Source: a virus | Strand: one strand, 5' to 3' | Virus record (IMG/VR): IMGVR_UViG_3300040960_002183 | Location: 1-26,100 of that record | Length of the DNA: 26,100 nucleotides | In this document: positions 1 through 8,700 of the stretch, piece by piece | Layout of the letters: the number at the start of each line of letters is the position of its first letter | Position numbering within the stretch: position 1 is the stretch's first letter | Program-made: the position numbers and the translations under genes | Notes under the pieces: generated by a model | Databases searched by the model: none | Told to the model about the DNA's origin: nothing | What the model saw: the letters and a program-made list of their open reading frames with translations, nothing else

Positions 1-1272
1 ATTAATCACATCTTCATTAGTAGCATCACTTACAACGCCTTCATACTTGTCCGCAGTATCAATGATTTCATCCAAACTATATGTATAGTCGGGACCATAA
101 TAAAGGTCATTGATTTGTGCGGGAAGGGGAACATTCTCCTTACCTTCTTGAGTTTTGTAGTAGACATAGAGAGCAGCGCCAATAGCAGTGCCACCATCAT
201 TACTTACAGGTTCAACGAAGAGGTTGATACCGTCCTTCTGCAGCTCTTCGAGATACCAATAGTTAGCAACACAATTCAGACCATATCCACCAGAGAGAAC
301 AACATTCTTCTGACCAGTAAGATCAACTGCCTTACGGATTAGTTTAAGAACTGCTTCTTGAGTCTCTGTCTGAACAGCATAAGCAACATCCCTACGGTTC
401 TGTAGTTTAGTGATGTCCTCATGATCATGATTATTCAGGTAATCATACTCCTGAACATTAATATGTGCAGCATTAGGATAGGTAGGAATCATCACATTCC
501 TATCTACAGTTCCAGTCTTCTTAAAGATCTTAGGTACATCCTCATTAGGAGCACCGTAGGGGAACAGACCCATGGTCTTGCCTGCTTCAATAGCATGCCA
601 ACCACAATACTGAGTCGCTGCTTCGTATGCTTTTACAATACCTGCAGTCTCGTCCAGAATATATTCAAACTCTCCCTCTTCTCCAGGATATGCCTCTGCA
701 TTGGGCATCTTTTCAACATAGTTTGTGGTGCAGGGACCACGAGTTCCTAAGTGTTTGTAGACTGTGTTGATACCATGAGGGAAGGTGCAATTATAGATGC
801 TTTCAGTCTCCCAAACTGTCTCAGTAAATCCCATAACCTGAAAGTTAAGGAAGGTTCCTGCACCATCAACAACAACAGCAGCTGCCTTCTCAAAACCAGA
901 ACGGTAGAAAGCACAAGCAGCATGAAGTTTGTGGTGAATGTTACCCACATCCACAACTTGAGGATGAAGCTTCTCAGGATCAGGACTTACATCTTTAATG
1001 AGACCCAACTTCCTTGCCATGCCAACATAGACTGGTTCATGCGAGTACTCAAGTCTACCAGCATCTTGACTCATCAACTGAGTGTGTGCCACTACAAGAT
1101 AGTCAAGTTTATCAGTGTACTCAAGGATCTTCAGCATGGAAGCAAGAGGACCGCCGTCATACTTACGACGGGAAAGTCTCTCTTCTTCTACAGCAAAGAC
1201 GAGTTCACCATCTTTGAGGAGACATACTCCTGCGTTATGTCCCCGTGTAATAGCAGCAATCCACTGTGTCAT
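1..1272 (-). CDS. Carbamoyltransferase, NodU/CmcH family (C-terminus cut by window edge)
   Basis: Enzymes of this family move a carbamoyl group from carbamoyl phosphate, through carbamoyl-adenylate, onto a hydroxyl, usually of a sugar or antibiotic. The N-terminus reads MTQWIAAITRGHNAGVCLL, with the family's early GHNAG motif. It is followed by VEEERLSRRKYDG (about residues 28-40), and a later GGYGLNCVANY block matches the family signature GGxxLNCxANG. The 424 codons visible are open to the left edge, so the carboxy-terminal domain lies outside. The ATG at 1272 overlaps the stop of the upstream GT9-like gene as ATGA, which fixes the start and implies translational coupling. With that glycosyltransferase next door, a sugar or glycan hydroxyl is the likely acceptor; the actual substrate cannot be read from the sequence. 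Confidence 0.85.
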   Translation of the reverse strand, partial: MTQWIAAITRGHNAGVCLLKDGELVFAVEEERLSRRKYDGGPLASMLKILEYTDKLDYLVVAHTQLMSQDAGRLEYSHEPVYVGMARKLGLIKDVSPDPEKLHPQVVDVGNIHHKLHAACAFYRSGFEKAAAVVVDGAGTFLNFQVMGFTETVWETESIYNCTFPHGINTVYKHLGTRGPCTTNYVEKMPNAEAYPGEEGEFEYILDETAGIVKAYEAATQYCGWHAIEAGKTMGLFPYGAPNEDVPKIFKKTGTVDRNVMIPTYPNAAHINVQEYDYLNNHDHEDITKLQNRRDVAYAVQTETQEAVLKLIRKAVDLTGQKNVVLSGGYGLNCVANYWYLEELQKDGINLFVEPVSNDGGTAIGAALYVYYKTQEGKENVPLPAQINDLYYGPDYTYSLDEIIDTADKYEGVVSDATNEDVIN

Positions 1273-2270
1273 TTGCCAAATCCTTTAGTAGTTTTTTCTT
1301 TCTTATCTTCTTTCCAGGACATGTCTGCCTGCTTCTTTACTGGTTTGCCCAGTTTATCTTTACATGATTTCAGAACTTGTTGAACCTGCTCCTCTGTCAT
1401 CTCCATGCATTCATCATTTTGATAGTCAGCATAGTCTTCCATTGTCAGTCTAATGGGAGAGAACGACCTCTTGTCCTCACCAAGATCAATTATATCAAAG
1501 TTTGGATCTTCTGGGTAGGAGATATTGACAGGGTAAGTAGAACCAATGACTGCAGTTACAGAAGTATCAACTGCCTTGGCAATGTGCTGACCAACAGAGT
1601 CACAACCAAGGAAATGATCTGCCCGACCAATGATCGATGCCCAGATACGGATGTCAGGAATCTGTGGAAGGATAAACGGTTGATCAGACTCACCTTCCTC
1701 TGTTTGGAAGGGGAACTCAGACATTACGATGACGCAATAATCTTTCTTGAGTTCATTAATGATCTTACTGATGTCACCAAGGTTGAAACTTCTAGAGGTA
1801 GGATCGAAAATGTATCCACCGTTATCCTGTACACCTCTACCGAAAGGTTGAACAACAATAACCTTTTCCTTTCCAGTAACTTTGATTGCTTCATCAACCA
1901 ACTGAAGACCTTGAATGCCTTCATGCTTTGCAAGTTTGATGGTTGGTTTAGGAAGTTCTCTGGGTTCTTCGACACCATTAATTTCCATATCAAATGCCTG
2001 AGCAATGCTACACTCTTGGTTGTAGTAATGCCAGCGGCGATACGGTTCTGGAGTGACACAATCTCTATGCTTGATCTGATCTTCGAACAGATTCTTGTGC
2101 CAGTTATCGTAAGCGTGTTTGTGGAGAGTAGGGTGTGCCTTATAGAAGTTCATCCCACCTTCACAGACGATAATAAAATCGTCGTGGGTTTCTGCATATT
2201 TTTCAAGTGCAGGGATGGAGGTAATGACTCTACCAGCTCCTCCGTTAATGAAGAATGCTTTAGATCTCAT
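1269..2270 (-). CDS. GT9-like (heptosyltransferase-type) glycosyltransferase, putative
   Basis: The 333-residue product starts MRSKAFFINGGAGRVITSIP, which resembles the N-terminal glycine-rich loop of GT-B heptosyltransferases (family GT9). The second half has a VVQPFGRG strand-loop (near residue 140) and ASIIGRADHFLGCDSVGQHIAKA. This recalls the GT9 C-terminal nucleotide-sugar site, where a D/G-S-G-x-x-H-x-A pattern is usual. The tail after about residue 300 is rich in Lys and Glu and probably disordered. There is no signal peptide or membrane segment. It is coupled to the downstream carbamoyltransferase by ATGA, so the two probably act on one glycan. Donor and acceptor are unknown. The family call rests on motif resemblance only. 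Confidence 0.6.
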   Translation of the reverse strand: MRSKAFFINGGAGRVITSIPALEKYAETHDDFIIVCEGGMNFYKAHPTLHKHAYDNWHKNLFEDQIKHRDCVTPEPYRRWHYYNQECSIAQAFDMEINGVEEPRELPKPTIKLAKHEGIQGLQLVDEAIKVTGKEKVIVVQPFGRGVQDNGGYIFDPTSRSFNLGDISKIINELKKDYCVIVMSEFPFQTEEGESDQPFILPQIPDIRIWASIIGRADHFLGCDSVGQHIAKAVDTSVTAVIGSTYPVNISYPEDPNFDIIDLGEDKRSFSPIRLTMEDYADYQNDECMEMTEEQVQQVLKSCKDKLGKPVKKQADMSWKEDKKEKTTKGFGK

Positions 2271-2296
2271 ACTGATTGTTTCAACGATTTATTTAG

Positions 2297-3034
2297 TTAC
2301 AGAAAGAAAACCTGATTCACTCGATTGTGTTCGGTGAACATCCCATGATCAATGTTCTGCGAATGCATTACATCAGCTTCATAAAAGATACATCTATTAT
2401 ACACCATCTCTGCTTCGTATTCAACTTTCCATTCTCTATCACCATACAACCACTCTCTAATATATGGGTAACACTGCTCTGGTTTTGTAACCTCATTGTC
2501 AAAACCTTCAGGTTTATCAATATAATCTATCACATTATATGGAACAGACATCTGACCCTTGTAAGAATACAAATTAGTTCCTCCCTGACATTCGTCGGGG
2601 GTATTCAGATAAACTACAACACCAAATTGATTAAAGTCAGTTTTACTATCGGTTGTATAAGAATCTTGATGGGGAATACTACACCAAGGTGCATGGAATA
2701 CTCCATGATAATTTAAAATATTACACATGAACCCAACAGCATTCCATTGAAATTCATACATTTTTTGATGAGTATGCTTACTCCACAAAGAGTTATCTAA
2801 GCAGTACTTATCAAAAAATGGTTTGAGTTTTTTCCTTACTTCTGATGTCTTTTGGAATACTCTCTGACCAGGAAGACCATTGATTAAATTCTTATCATCT
2901 TTCTTTTCAGATCTTAATGCAAGTTCTCTTACTTCATCTGGATTTTTATAAAAATTATCGACAATAACAATAGTTCTATTCTGTGGTCCTACTTTTTTAA
3001 TAGTAACATCAGGGTTATCATTCAGTTCAAACAT
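2297..3034 (-). CDS. DUF6445-like protein with Fe(II)/2-oxoglutarate oxygenase fold
   Basis: The 245-residue product has the layout of a double-stranded beta-helix oxygenase. It shows an HxD metal pair at H122-Q-D124 (PHQDSY), strands FGVVVYLNTPDECQGGTNLY at 137-156, a distal H224 (MHSQN) and R238 near the end, where such enzymes hold the 2-oxoglutarate carboxylate. The overall pattern looks like the DUF6445 family, which I recall being found beside tryptophan-halogenase-like genes; a halogenase-like gene is present at 14730-15836. The ATG at 3034 has a clear ribosome-binding site (TGAGG, about six bases upstream). A terminator lies just upstream, so the gene needs read-through or its own promoter. 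The substrate is unknown. Confidence 0.6.
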   Translation of the reverse strand: MFELNDNPDVTIKKVGPQNRTIVIVDNFYKNPDEVRELALRSEKKDDKNLINGLPGQRVFQKTSEVRKKLKPFFDKYCLDNSLWSKHTHQKMYEFQWNAVGFMCNILNYHGVFHAPWCSIPHQDSYTTDSKTDFNQFGVVVYLNTPDECQGGTNLYSYKGQMSVPYNVIDYIDKPEGFDNEVTKPEQCYPYIREWLYGDREWKVEYEAEMVYNRCIFYEADVMHSQNIDHGMFTEHNRVNQVFFL

Positions 3035-3049
3035 AAAATCCTCAGAGAT

Positions 3050-3080
3050 AAAAAAATTCTGGGAAATTTTTTCCCAGAAT
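3050..3080 (-). terminator. Rho-independent terminator after the downstream Gly/Cys-rich gene
   Basis: Positions 3056-3066 and 3070-3080 form a perfect 11-bp inverted repeat (ATTCTGGGAAA / TTTCCCAGAAT) with a three-base loop. On the minus strand it is followed by seven T (3050-3056). It lies 27 bases after the stop of the 3107-3985 gene and closes the tail-fibre transcription unit. Confidence 0.9.
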
Positions 3081-3106
3081 CTTGTAACTAAAAAGTCAAA
3101 TTAGTT

Positions 3107-3985
3107 TTAGGACCAAGTGGTAACAACCACGAGTCCACCACCACCCCAGTCACCCCAGCATTGTCCACCTTGAGTGGATCCAGAGTGACCACCACCGCCA
3201 GGGAACAAGGAAGGAGCGGAACAGCAACCTCTGTTGTTGCCATAAGAGCAACGACCTACGCCAAAGTTACCACCTTGTTGCCAAGGACCAACAGGACCAG
3301 AAGCAACAGACCAAGAGAATGAGTGGCAGTTAACATGCTTCAGTTCTCCGCCAGAGAGTCCACAGATATAAAATTCATTCTCAGGGTTCTGGGAATCAGG
3401 TTTAGTTCTAGCATCAGGCCAAGAAGCAGAACAAGCATTAAAGCAGTTTGTTCTTTGGGCAACTTTTGTACAGGAATAGCAAGACTCAGTACATCTTTGA
3501 CCAGCATAAGATCCACCTTGCATGCAGAAGGTGCCAAGTCCACCACCCAATACAAAGGAAGGACAACCATAGAAACCACAACCAGTTCTACCATGGCAAC
3601 AACCACAGCAAGAGCATCTACTAGTAGATCCAGCACAGATAGTATATTGAGTAGCACCAGCGGTAAAGTGTCCACAGTTAGCATACTGCATCTTGGTGGC
3701 ATACCCACCACCACCTCCACCCATTCCAGGACCGTTACCACAGCAACGACCACCAGCTCCAGATCCGCCACCAGATACAATTTCAAACTGGATAGTGGTT
3801 ACACCATTAGGAACTGTCCAAAGGTAACAGCATCCACCGTTACAAGGAACATTGTGACAGCAGTTAAAGTAAAAATTTCTACAGACAATTCCTGTGGAGA
3901 TTCCAGTTACTTTTGTTGGTCCAACTGTACCATTGATAAATGCATCATCAGCATCGATCTTTTTAAAACTCTGGTAATCCGCCAT
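3107..3985 (-). CDS. Gly/Cys-rich tail-associated protein, copy 2 (adhesin candidate)
   Basis: The 292-residue product contains 29 cysteines and many glycine runs, and is about 85% identical by eye to the 4756-5637 product. It begins MADYQSFKKIDADDAFING, followed by the conserved glycine-rich blocks (GGGSGAGG, GMGGGGGGY, GDWGGGGLVVVTTWS). Between these blocks are short segments that differ from the paralogue (near residues 160-166, 222-225, 236-255 and 268-275). There is no signal peptide, so it is made in the cytoplasm. It starts five bases after the stop of the chaperone-like gene; AGGAG in that gene's end serves as ribosome-binding site. Glycine-rich motifs alternating with variable loops recall T-even gp38 adhesins, but I see no direct gp38 homology. 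The structural role is inferred from position. Confidence 0.7.
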   Translation of the reverse strand: MADYQSFKKIDADDAFINGTVGPTKVTGISTGIVCRNFYFNCCHNVPCNGGCCYLWTVPNGVTTIQFEIVSGGGSGAGGRCCGNGPGMGGGGGGYATKMQYANCGHFTAGATQYTICAGSTSRCSCCGCCHGRTGCGFYGCPSFVLGGGLGTFCMQGGSYAGQRCTESCYSCTKVAQRTNCFNACSASWPDARTKPDSQNPENEFYICGLSGGELKHVNCHSFSWSVASGPVGPWQQGGNFGVGRCSYGNNRGCCSAPSLFPGGGGHSGSTQGGQCWGDWGGGGLVVVTTWS

Positions 3986-3990
3986 AGATC

Positions 3991-4722
3991 TTACTCCTGA
4001 GGTGCAATATAGTCAGATCTATCTACTCCATCATCGTCTCCAGGATCCCCAGGTTCTGTAGGCCAAACAATCAAATAAGTATCTTCACCAACACTTGCCC
4101 ATCGATCAGGAAGGTCTCTCAGTTTTTGACGATACGCTCTCCACTCGGTAAACGCAGTTGCAGGAGCATCAACAGGAATTTTGTTATCACTTGCTTCAAG
4201 CAGTCTGTTTCTAGCCGACCGCACTACATCCCAACCAAATGTTTTTTGAACTTCACCATCTTCTGACCACTCATCTTCTTCAGTGTGGGGACCAGAGAAT
4301 CTGCCAGTGTTCCAGCTCTCCGTCTCAAAATTATAATGGAAGGAGCACATGTCAAACACTTCATGGAAGTGATGCCAATCCGCAAGAACAGGGTTTGGTT
4401 CATCATCAGGACCAGCAGGAGTTTCAATCATCATGGGTCCGTCAATACCACCCCAAAGAGCAATAGCATTCATCGTATGAGTTCTTGCATCCAACTCTAC
4501 GACTCTAGCATCAATGGGGGGATCTCTATCCTCGGGTTCATCGGATGGGAAAGAATGCTCCTCTACCCACTTAGGATTCTCTTCAGTACCAATGTTCCTA
4601 TACCAAACGGTAATACGGTCAGGACCATTGTATGTGCAAATACCACTCGCGTTGGTATCTTGGTCGTCAGTATACCACTTTACAGGAATAGGATAAATGA
4701 TAGTCTTTGTGATGTTTGCCAT
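3991..4722 (-). CDS. Tail-fibre assembly chaperone-like protein
   Basis: The 243-residue product has a beta-rich N-terminal half (MANITKTIIYPIPVKWYTDD) and a helical C-terminal segment. That segment, TEWRAYRQKLRDLPDRW followed by IVWPTEPGDP, matches the W-x-x-Y-R-Q-x-L-R-D plus WPxxP signature of phage tail assembly chaperones (Phage_tail_APC type, seen at the end of many tail-fibre assembly proteins). A very acidic stretch (SEDGEVQKTF and neighbours) is charged enough for a chaperone. The gene sits between the two Gly/Cys-rich paralogues. It has its own GGAG ribosome-binding site (TAGGAGTACGC) and a late-type promoter box just upstream. A role in folding or attaching the Cys-rich proteins or the long fibre is a reasonable inference. 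Confidence 0.65.
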   Translation of the reverse strand: MANITKTIIYPIPVKWYTDDQDTNASGICTYNGPDRITVWYRNIGTEENPKWVEEHSFPSDEPEDRDPPIDARVVELDARTHTMNAIALWGGIDGPMMIETPAGPDDEPNPVLADWHHFHEVFDMCSFHYNFETESWNTGRFSGPHTEEDEWSEDGEVQKTFGWDVVRSARNRLLEASDNKIPVDAPATAFTEWRAYRQKLRDLPDRWASVGEDTYLIVWPTEPGDPGDDDGVDRSDYIAPQE

Positions 4723-4746
4723 TGTTAAAGCGTACTCCTATAGTTG

Positions 4747-4754
4747 TATTTATT
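4747..4754 (-). promoter_or_regulatory. T4-late-type promoter box (AATAAATA)
   Basis: The minus strand reads AATAAATA, one base from the T4 late consensus TATAAATA. It is 25 bases upstream of the ATG at 4722, so the transcript would start only about a dozen bases before the ribosome-binding site. It lies at the end of the preceding gene, where no other promoter is visible. Confidence 0.5.
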
Positions 4755-4755
4755 A

Positions 4756-5637
4756 TTAAGACCAAGTGGTGACAACGACAAGTCCGCCGCCGCCCCAGTC
4801 GCCCCAGCACTGGTTGCCATCACAAGTATTAGCACTGTGACCACCGCCACCAGGGAACAGGGAAGGAGCGGAACAGCAACCTCTAACTCTAGCAGTAGAG
4901 CAACGAGATACACCAAAGTTTCTTTGAGACTGCCAAGGACCAACAGGACCAGAGGCAACAGACCATGCACCAGAGTGACAGTCCACATGCTTCAGTTCAC
5001 CACCAGACAAACCGCAAATATAGAATTCATTCTCAGGGTTCTGGGAATCAGGCTTGGTTCTAGCATCAGGCCAAGCAGCAGAACAAGCATTAAAGCAGTT
5101 TGTTCTTTGGGCAACCTTCAAGCAGGAATAGCAGCTGTTGGTGCATCTATGAGTGGAGTAAGAACCACCCTGCATACAGAATGTACCAAGTCCACCACCA
5201 AGAACGAACGAAGGACATCCATAGAAACCACATCCTGTTCTACCGTGGCAACAACCGCAGCAAGAACATCTGCTAGTAGATCCAGCACAAATGGTGTACT
5301 GGGTGGAACCTGCAGTGAAGTGGTTGCAGTTAGCATACTGCATCTTAGTAGCGTAACCGCCACCTCCACCTGCCATACCAGGACCGTTACCACAACAGCG
5401 AGCACCAGAACCAGATCCGCCACCAGATACAATTTCAAATTGGATGCTGGTTACACCATTAGGAACTGTCCAAAGGTAACAACAACCGCCATTACAGGGA
5501 ACATTGTGACAGCAGTTGAAATAAAACATCCTGCAGACAATGCCAGTGGAAATACCCGCTACTTTTGTAGGTCCGATAGATCCATTCAATACGGCATCGG
5601 CAGCATCGATCTTTTTAAAAGTCTGATAATCAGCCAT
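4756..5637 (-). CDS. Gly/Cys-rich tail-associated protein, copy 1 (adhesin candidate)
   Basis: This 293-residue protein is the paralogue of the 3107-3985 product. It has 30 cysteines with mostly conserved spacing, including the dense cluster RCSCCGCCHGRTGCGFYGC around residues 122-140. It shares the glycine-rich blocks and the C-terminal GDWGGGGLVVVTTWS. The differences are concentrated in short patches (SYSTHRCTNS, SGAWSV, SQRNFGVSRCSTARV, ANTCDGN), as expected for exposed, selected loops. There is no signal peptide or membrane segment. It follows the long tail fibre, separated by a terminator and a possible late promoter, so it can be expressed on its own. A virion tail-tip or adhesin role is inferred; no known family is certain. 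Confidence 0.7.
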   Translation of the reverse strand: MADYQTFKKIDAADAVLNGSIGPTKVAGISTGIVCRMFYFNCCHNVPCNGGCCYLWTVPNGVTSIQFEIVSGGGSGSGARCCGNGPGMAGGGGGYATKMQYANCNHFTAGSTQYTICAGSTSRCSCCGCCHGRTGCGFYGCPSFVLGGGLGTFCMQGGSYSTHRCTNSCYSCLKVAQRTNCFNACSAAWPDARTKPDSQNPENEFYICGLSGGELKHVDCHSGAWSVASGPVGPWQSQRNFGVSRCSTARVRGCCSAPSLFPGGGGHSANTCDGNQCWGDWGGGGLVVVTTWS

Positions 5638-5668
5638 TGCTTCTTATTCTAAAGGAAGATTCGTATTA

Positions 5669-5676
5669 GTATTTAG
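5669..5676 (-). promoter_or_regulatory. Possible late-type promoter box (CTAAATAC)
   Basis: The minus strand reads CTAAATAC, a weaker relative of the late consensus. It lies about 32 bases upstream of the ATG at 5637 and directly after a terminator, the place where a new promoter is needed. The spacing matches the boxes before 4722 and 10217. Confidence 0.35.
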
Positions 5677-5687
5677 TAAACATATAA

Positions 5688-5714
5688 CAAAAATAAGGGG
5701 AGGTTGCCCTCCCC
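5688..5714 (-). terminator. Rho-independent terminator after the long tail fibre
   Basis: A seven-base G/C-rich stem (GGGGAGG at 5697-5703, CCTCCCC at 5708-5714) with a four-base loop is followed on the minus strand by TTATTTTTG. It lies 11 bases after the fibre gene's stop. Confidence 0.85.
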
Positions 5715-5724
5715 AGTAGAAGAA

Positions 5725-8700
5725 TCAGACGGTGATGATTCTCCAACCTTGTGTGCCATCATAGTAAACAAGTTCAAATGCAGCACCTTCAGTTGTAACT
5801 GTCAAGTTGCTGGTGGAACCCATGATTCTTGTTCCATTAGGAGCAATCGTCAGAGCGTTGGAATCAAATGTGTTAGCGACATCGAAGATTCTAACTCTGT
5901 CTCCTTTGTTGGGAGTAGCAGGCATGTTAACTGTAAATCCACCACCAGAGGTGTTACAGAATGCTTGCTGGTAGTTTGCCAGAGTTGTTCCAGAGGAGAC
6001 ATCTACATTGGCGAAGTTACCAACGGGAACCCAGTTAGATCCGTTATAGAACTCAAAGATGTTTGCATCAGTGTCGTAACGGAGACCGCCTTCATGCAGA
6101 TCATCGCCAGTCGGGCGAGTTGCTTGAGCACCACGCGGGGGAACAAGGATACCAGCGGTTCCATCCATCTTAGCGCGAGTCAGGAAGCCACGAACTGCTT
6201 TCTCAGTAGGACATGCCTGGTTGGAGTTACCACCCATGGTCTCGTCAGACGAGAATTCGTTAATTGCTTCACCGATCTGACCACCGATAGCACCCAGTCT
6301 CAGTTCTGTCAAACCAGACAGGTTGAAGGCAGAGGCGTCCAGGGTAGCAGCACCAGTCAACTGGTTAACGGAGAAGTATTCACCAACTCTGAAGTTACCA
6401 CCTTGGTCGGTAGAAACATAGAAGATCTTACCAGAGTTAACGATGTTTGTTTCGTTACCTTGTGCGGCAGTGTTCTCATCAACATCAGGATAATTGGTTT
6501 GTGCAGTGTTACCTGTACCAATCAGCAGGAAGTCGTGACCAGTGAGTCTTACTTTAGAGAACTTCGTTCTCATTGTGAACTCTTGATTATCCAGGGAAGA
6601 AGGAGCAGATGCCTTGGCAGGAGCAACACTGATTGTTGCACGACCAGTTCCAGAGTTATAATCAGTTACGGTTCTGATGATGTAAGTATTGACATCAGAG
6701 TAACCAAGTCCAACGGTGGAGAATCCAAGAGCGTCACCAACGATCGGAGTTGTGCTCAGTCCAGTTACCTCAAACAGAGCGTCCTTCTGACCAGAGACAG
6801 CGTTGGATCCAGTACCGATTCTAAAGTATCCAGTAGCACCAGCACCGACGGAATCAAGTTCGACATACTCACCAGGGGTGAAGACGGTAGTACCAACACC
6901 AACAGCACCGTTAGCACCATCGGCGTTACCGAATCCAGAGTCATACTTAAAGTAGATAGCGTCAGAAGCAGACTGGTCGTTAGTCAGTACAGCGCGAGCA
7001 CCAGACTCAGTACCACGCATCGTAGCACCGACAGACAGGTCACCGACATATGTACCAACAACGGTTGTCATCTTATCGCCATAGAGGCGACCAGTTCTAG
7101 CAACCTCAAGAGTGGAGAATCCAACAGCGATTGCACCATAATCTCCATAGGAGTTGTTACCAGACAGAGATCTAATCTCCGATCCCTGAGAAGAAACATA
7201 ACCGAATGCACAGTAGTAAGTGAAGCAGGATACAACCTCAGCGAGAGCATCGTCTTCCAGATAGAATCCTACACCACCAGAGTGAATGTTGGTGAATGCG
7301 TCGAACACCATCGACTTAGCACCTGATCCTTCAGGTTTACCCTCGTGAACACCACCCTCAATGTAAATACCGATTGCACCGCCGTGACCAGTTCCATCAG
7401 TGGTTACATCAGAGAAAGCAGTACAGTCTTTGATGTAAGGAGAACGCTCAAGAATCGGAGTCTCGGGGTTCAATCTGAAGTATACTCCACAGGCAGTCGA
7501 TCCAACACCAGTTTTATTCTGCCACTTATCTGTTTCGAAAGGATCGTTTACATCGTAGTCGAAACCTTGGAGACCACGAAGAGTAACTGCCTGAACAGTA
7601 GTAGAGTCAGAGACAAAGAACATCGTCTGACGAGAGTTGGGACGCAGACCGTCAGTGGAAAGACCAGCAGCAGGTTCAATCGTCGTACCTCTCAGAACAT
7701 CACCAGCAATGGAGAAGTTCTTAGGAAGAACAATCGGAAGTTGCTCAGCGAATACACCCGCAGACAACTTCAGAATGATTGGAGATACATCAGTAACTTC
7801 ACCACCGCTTACATAGGTGTGGGCAATGGTGGAGATACCAACATTGGTTACGAATGTATCGGAGTCAGTAACGGAGTCAACCTTAAAGAAGAATCCTTGT
7901 GTACCATCAGGGAAGATTGTTGTGGTAACACCAGCGTGAGCAGCACCACAAGTAAAGGCGATACCAGACAGTTTAACCTGACCGTTCGGGAACAGACCGT
8001 GAGATGAAGCAGTAACTGTAGCAACACCACTAGTCTCGTCATAAACAAAGTTAGTGATGTCTCTTCTTCTCTGACCAGCAGTAGAAGCATAAGCGATCGT
8101 TCCCCAAGCGTTGTCAGGTGTCAGACCAGTGTTGTTGTCATTACCTTGCTGTGCGTCTACGAAGTAAACCTTAGTACGCAGACCAGGATACTGCCATTCA
8201 ATCTCGTCGTTAGCAGATACTCTCAGGTATGTACCTTGCGTACCAATACCCTGTCTTGTCGGACCAGTACCGTCTCTGGTAAGCAGGTCGCCTTTGGTTG
8301 TCAGCAGAGCGGCGCTATCACCGATAGCGAATGCTGCCCACATGGTAGCAGCAGTACCAGGCTGGACATTAATGTTGGAGGAAGCAATCGAGATGTAAGC
8401 AGAGGAAGAATACTCAGCAACATCACCGATTTCATAAACATTAGAACCACTCCAAGTGCTTCTCCAGTTGAAACCTCTGTTCAGCAGAGACCAACCATTA
8501 ATGCCACTGTCGGTTTGAGTAATGCCATTACCAACAGGTCTCTTATCATTACCAATGAGAAGATCATCAGCAATATAAGTATTACCACCAAGAGTTACAA
8601 TCTGACCTCTGGCATATTGAGAACCAGGATTATAGGTAGAACCACCAGCAGTACCGATACCACCAACGACCAGACGCCACAGGTCGGGGTTCTCGTTAGG

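Noticed and set aside
3323-5652. Plus-strand open frames of 225 and 302 codons over the Gly/Cys-rich genes
   Set aside because: They resemble each other only because the underlying minus-strand genes are duplicates. The products are Thr/Ser/Arg low-complexity.
5704-7326. A 540-codon open frame on the plus strand
   Set aside because: It lies fully inside the tail-fibre gene. The composition is Ser/Thr/Arg-rich and repetitive, with no domain, as expected for an antisense shadow of a biased coding sequence.
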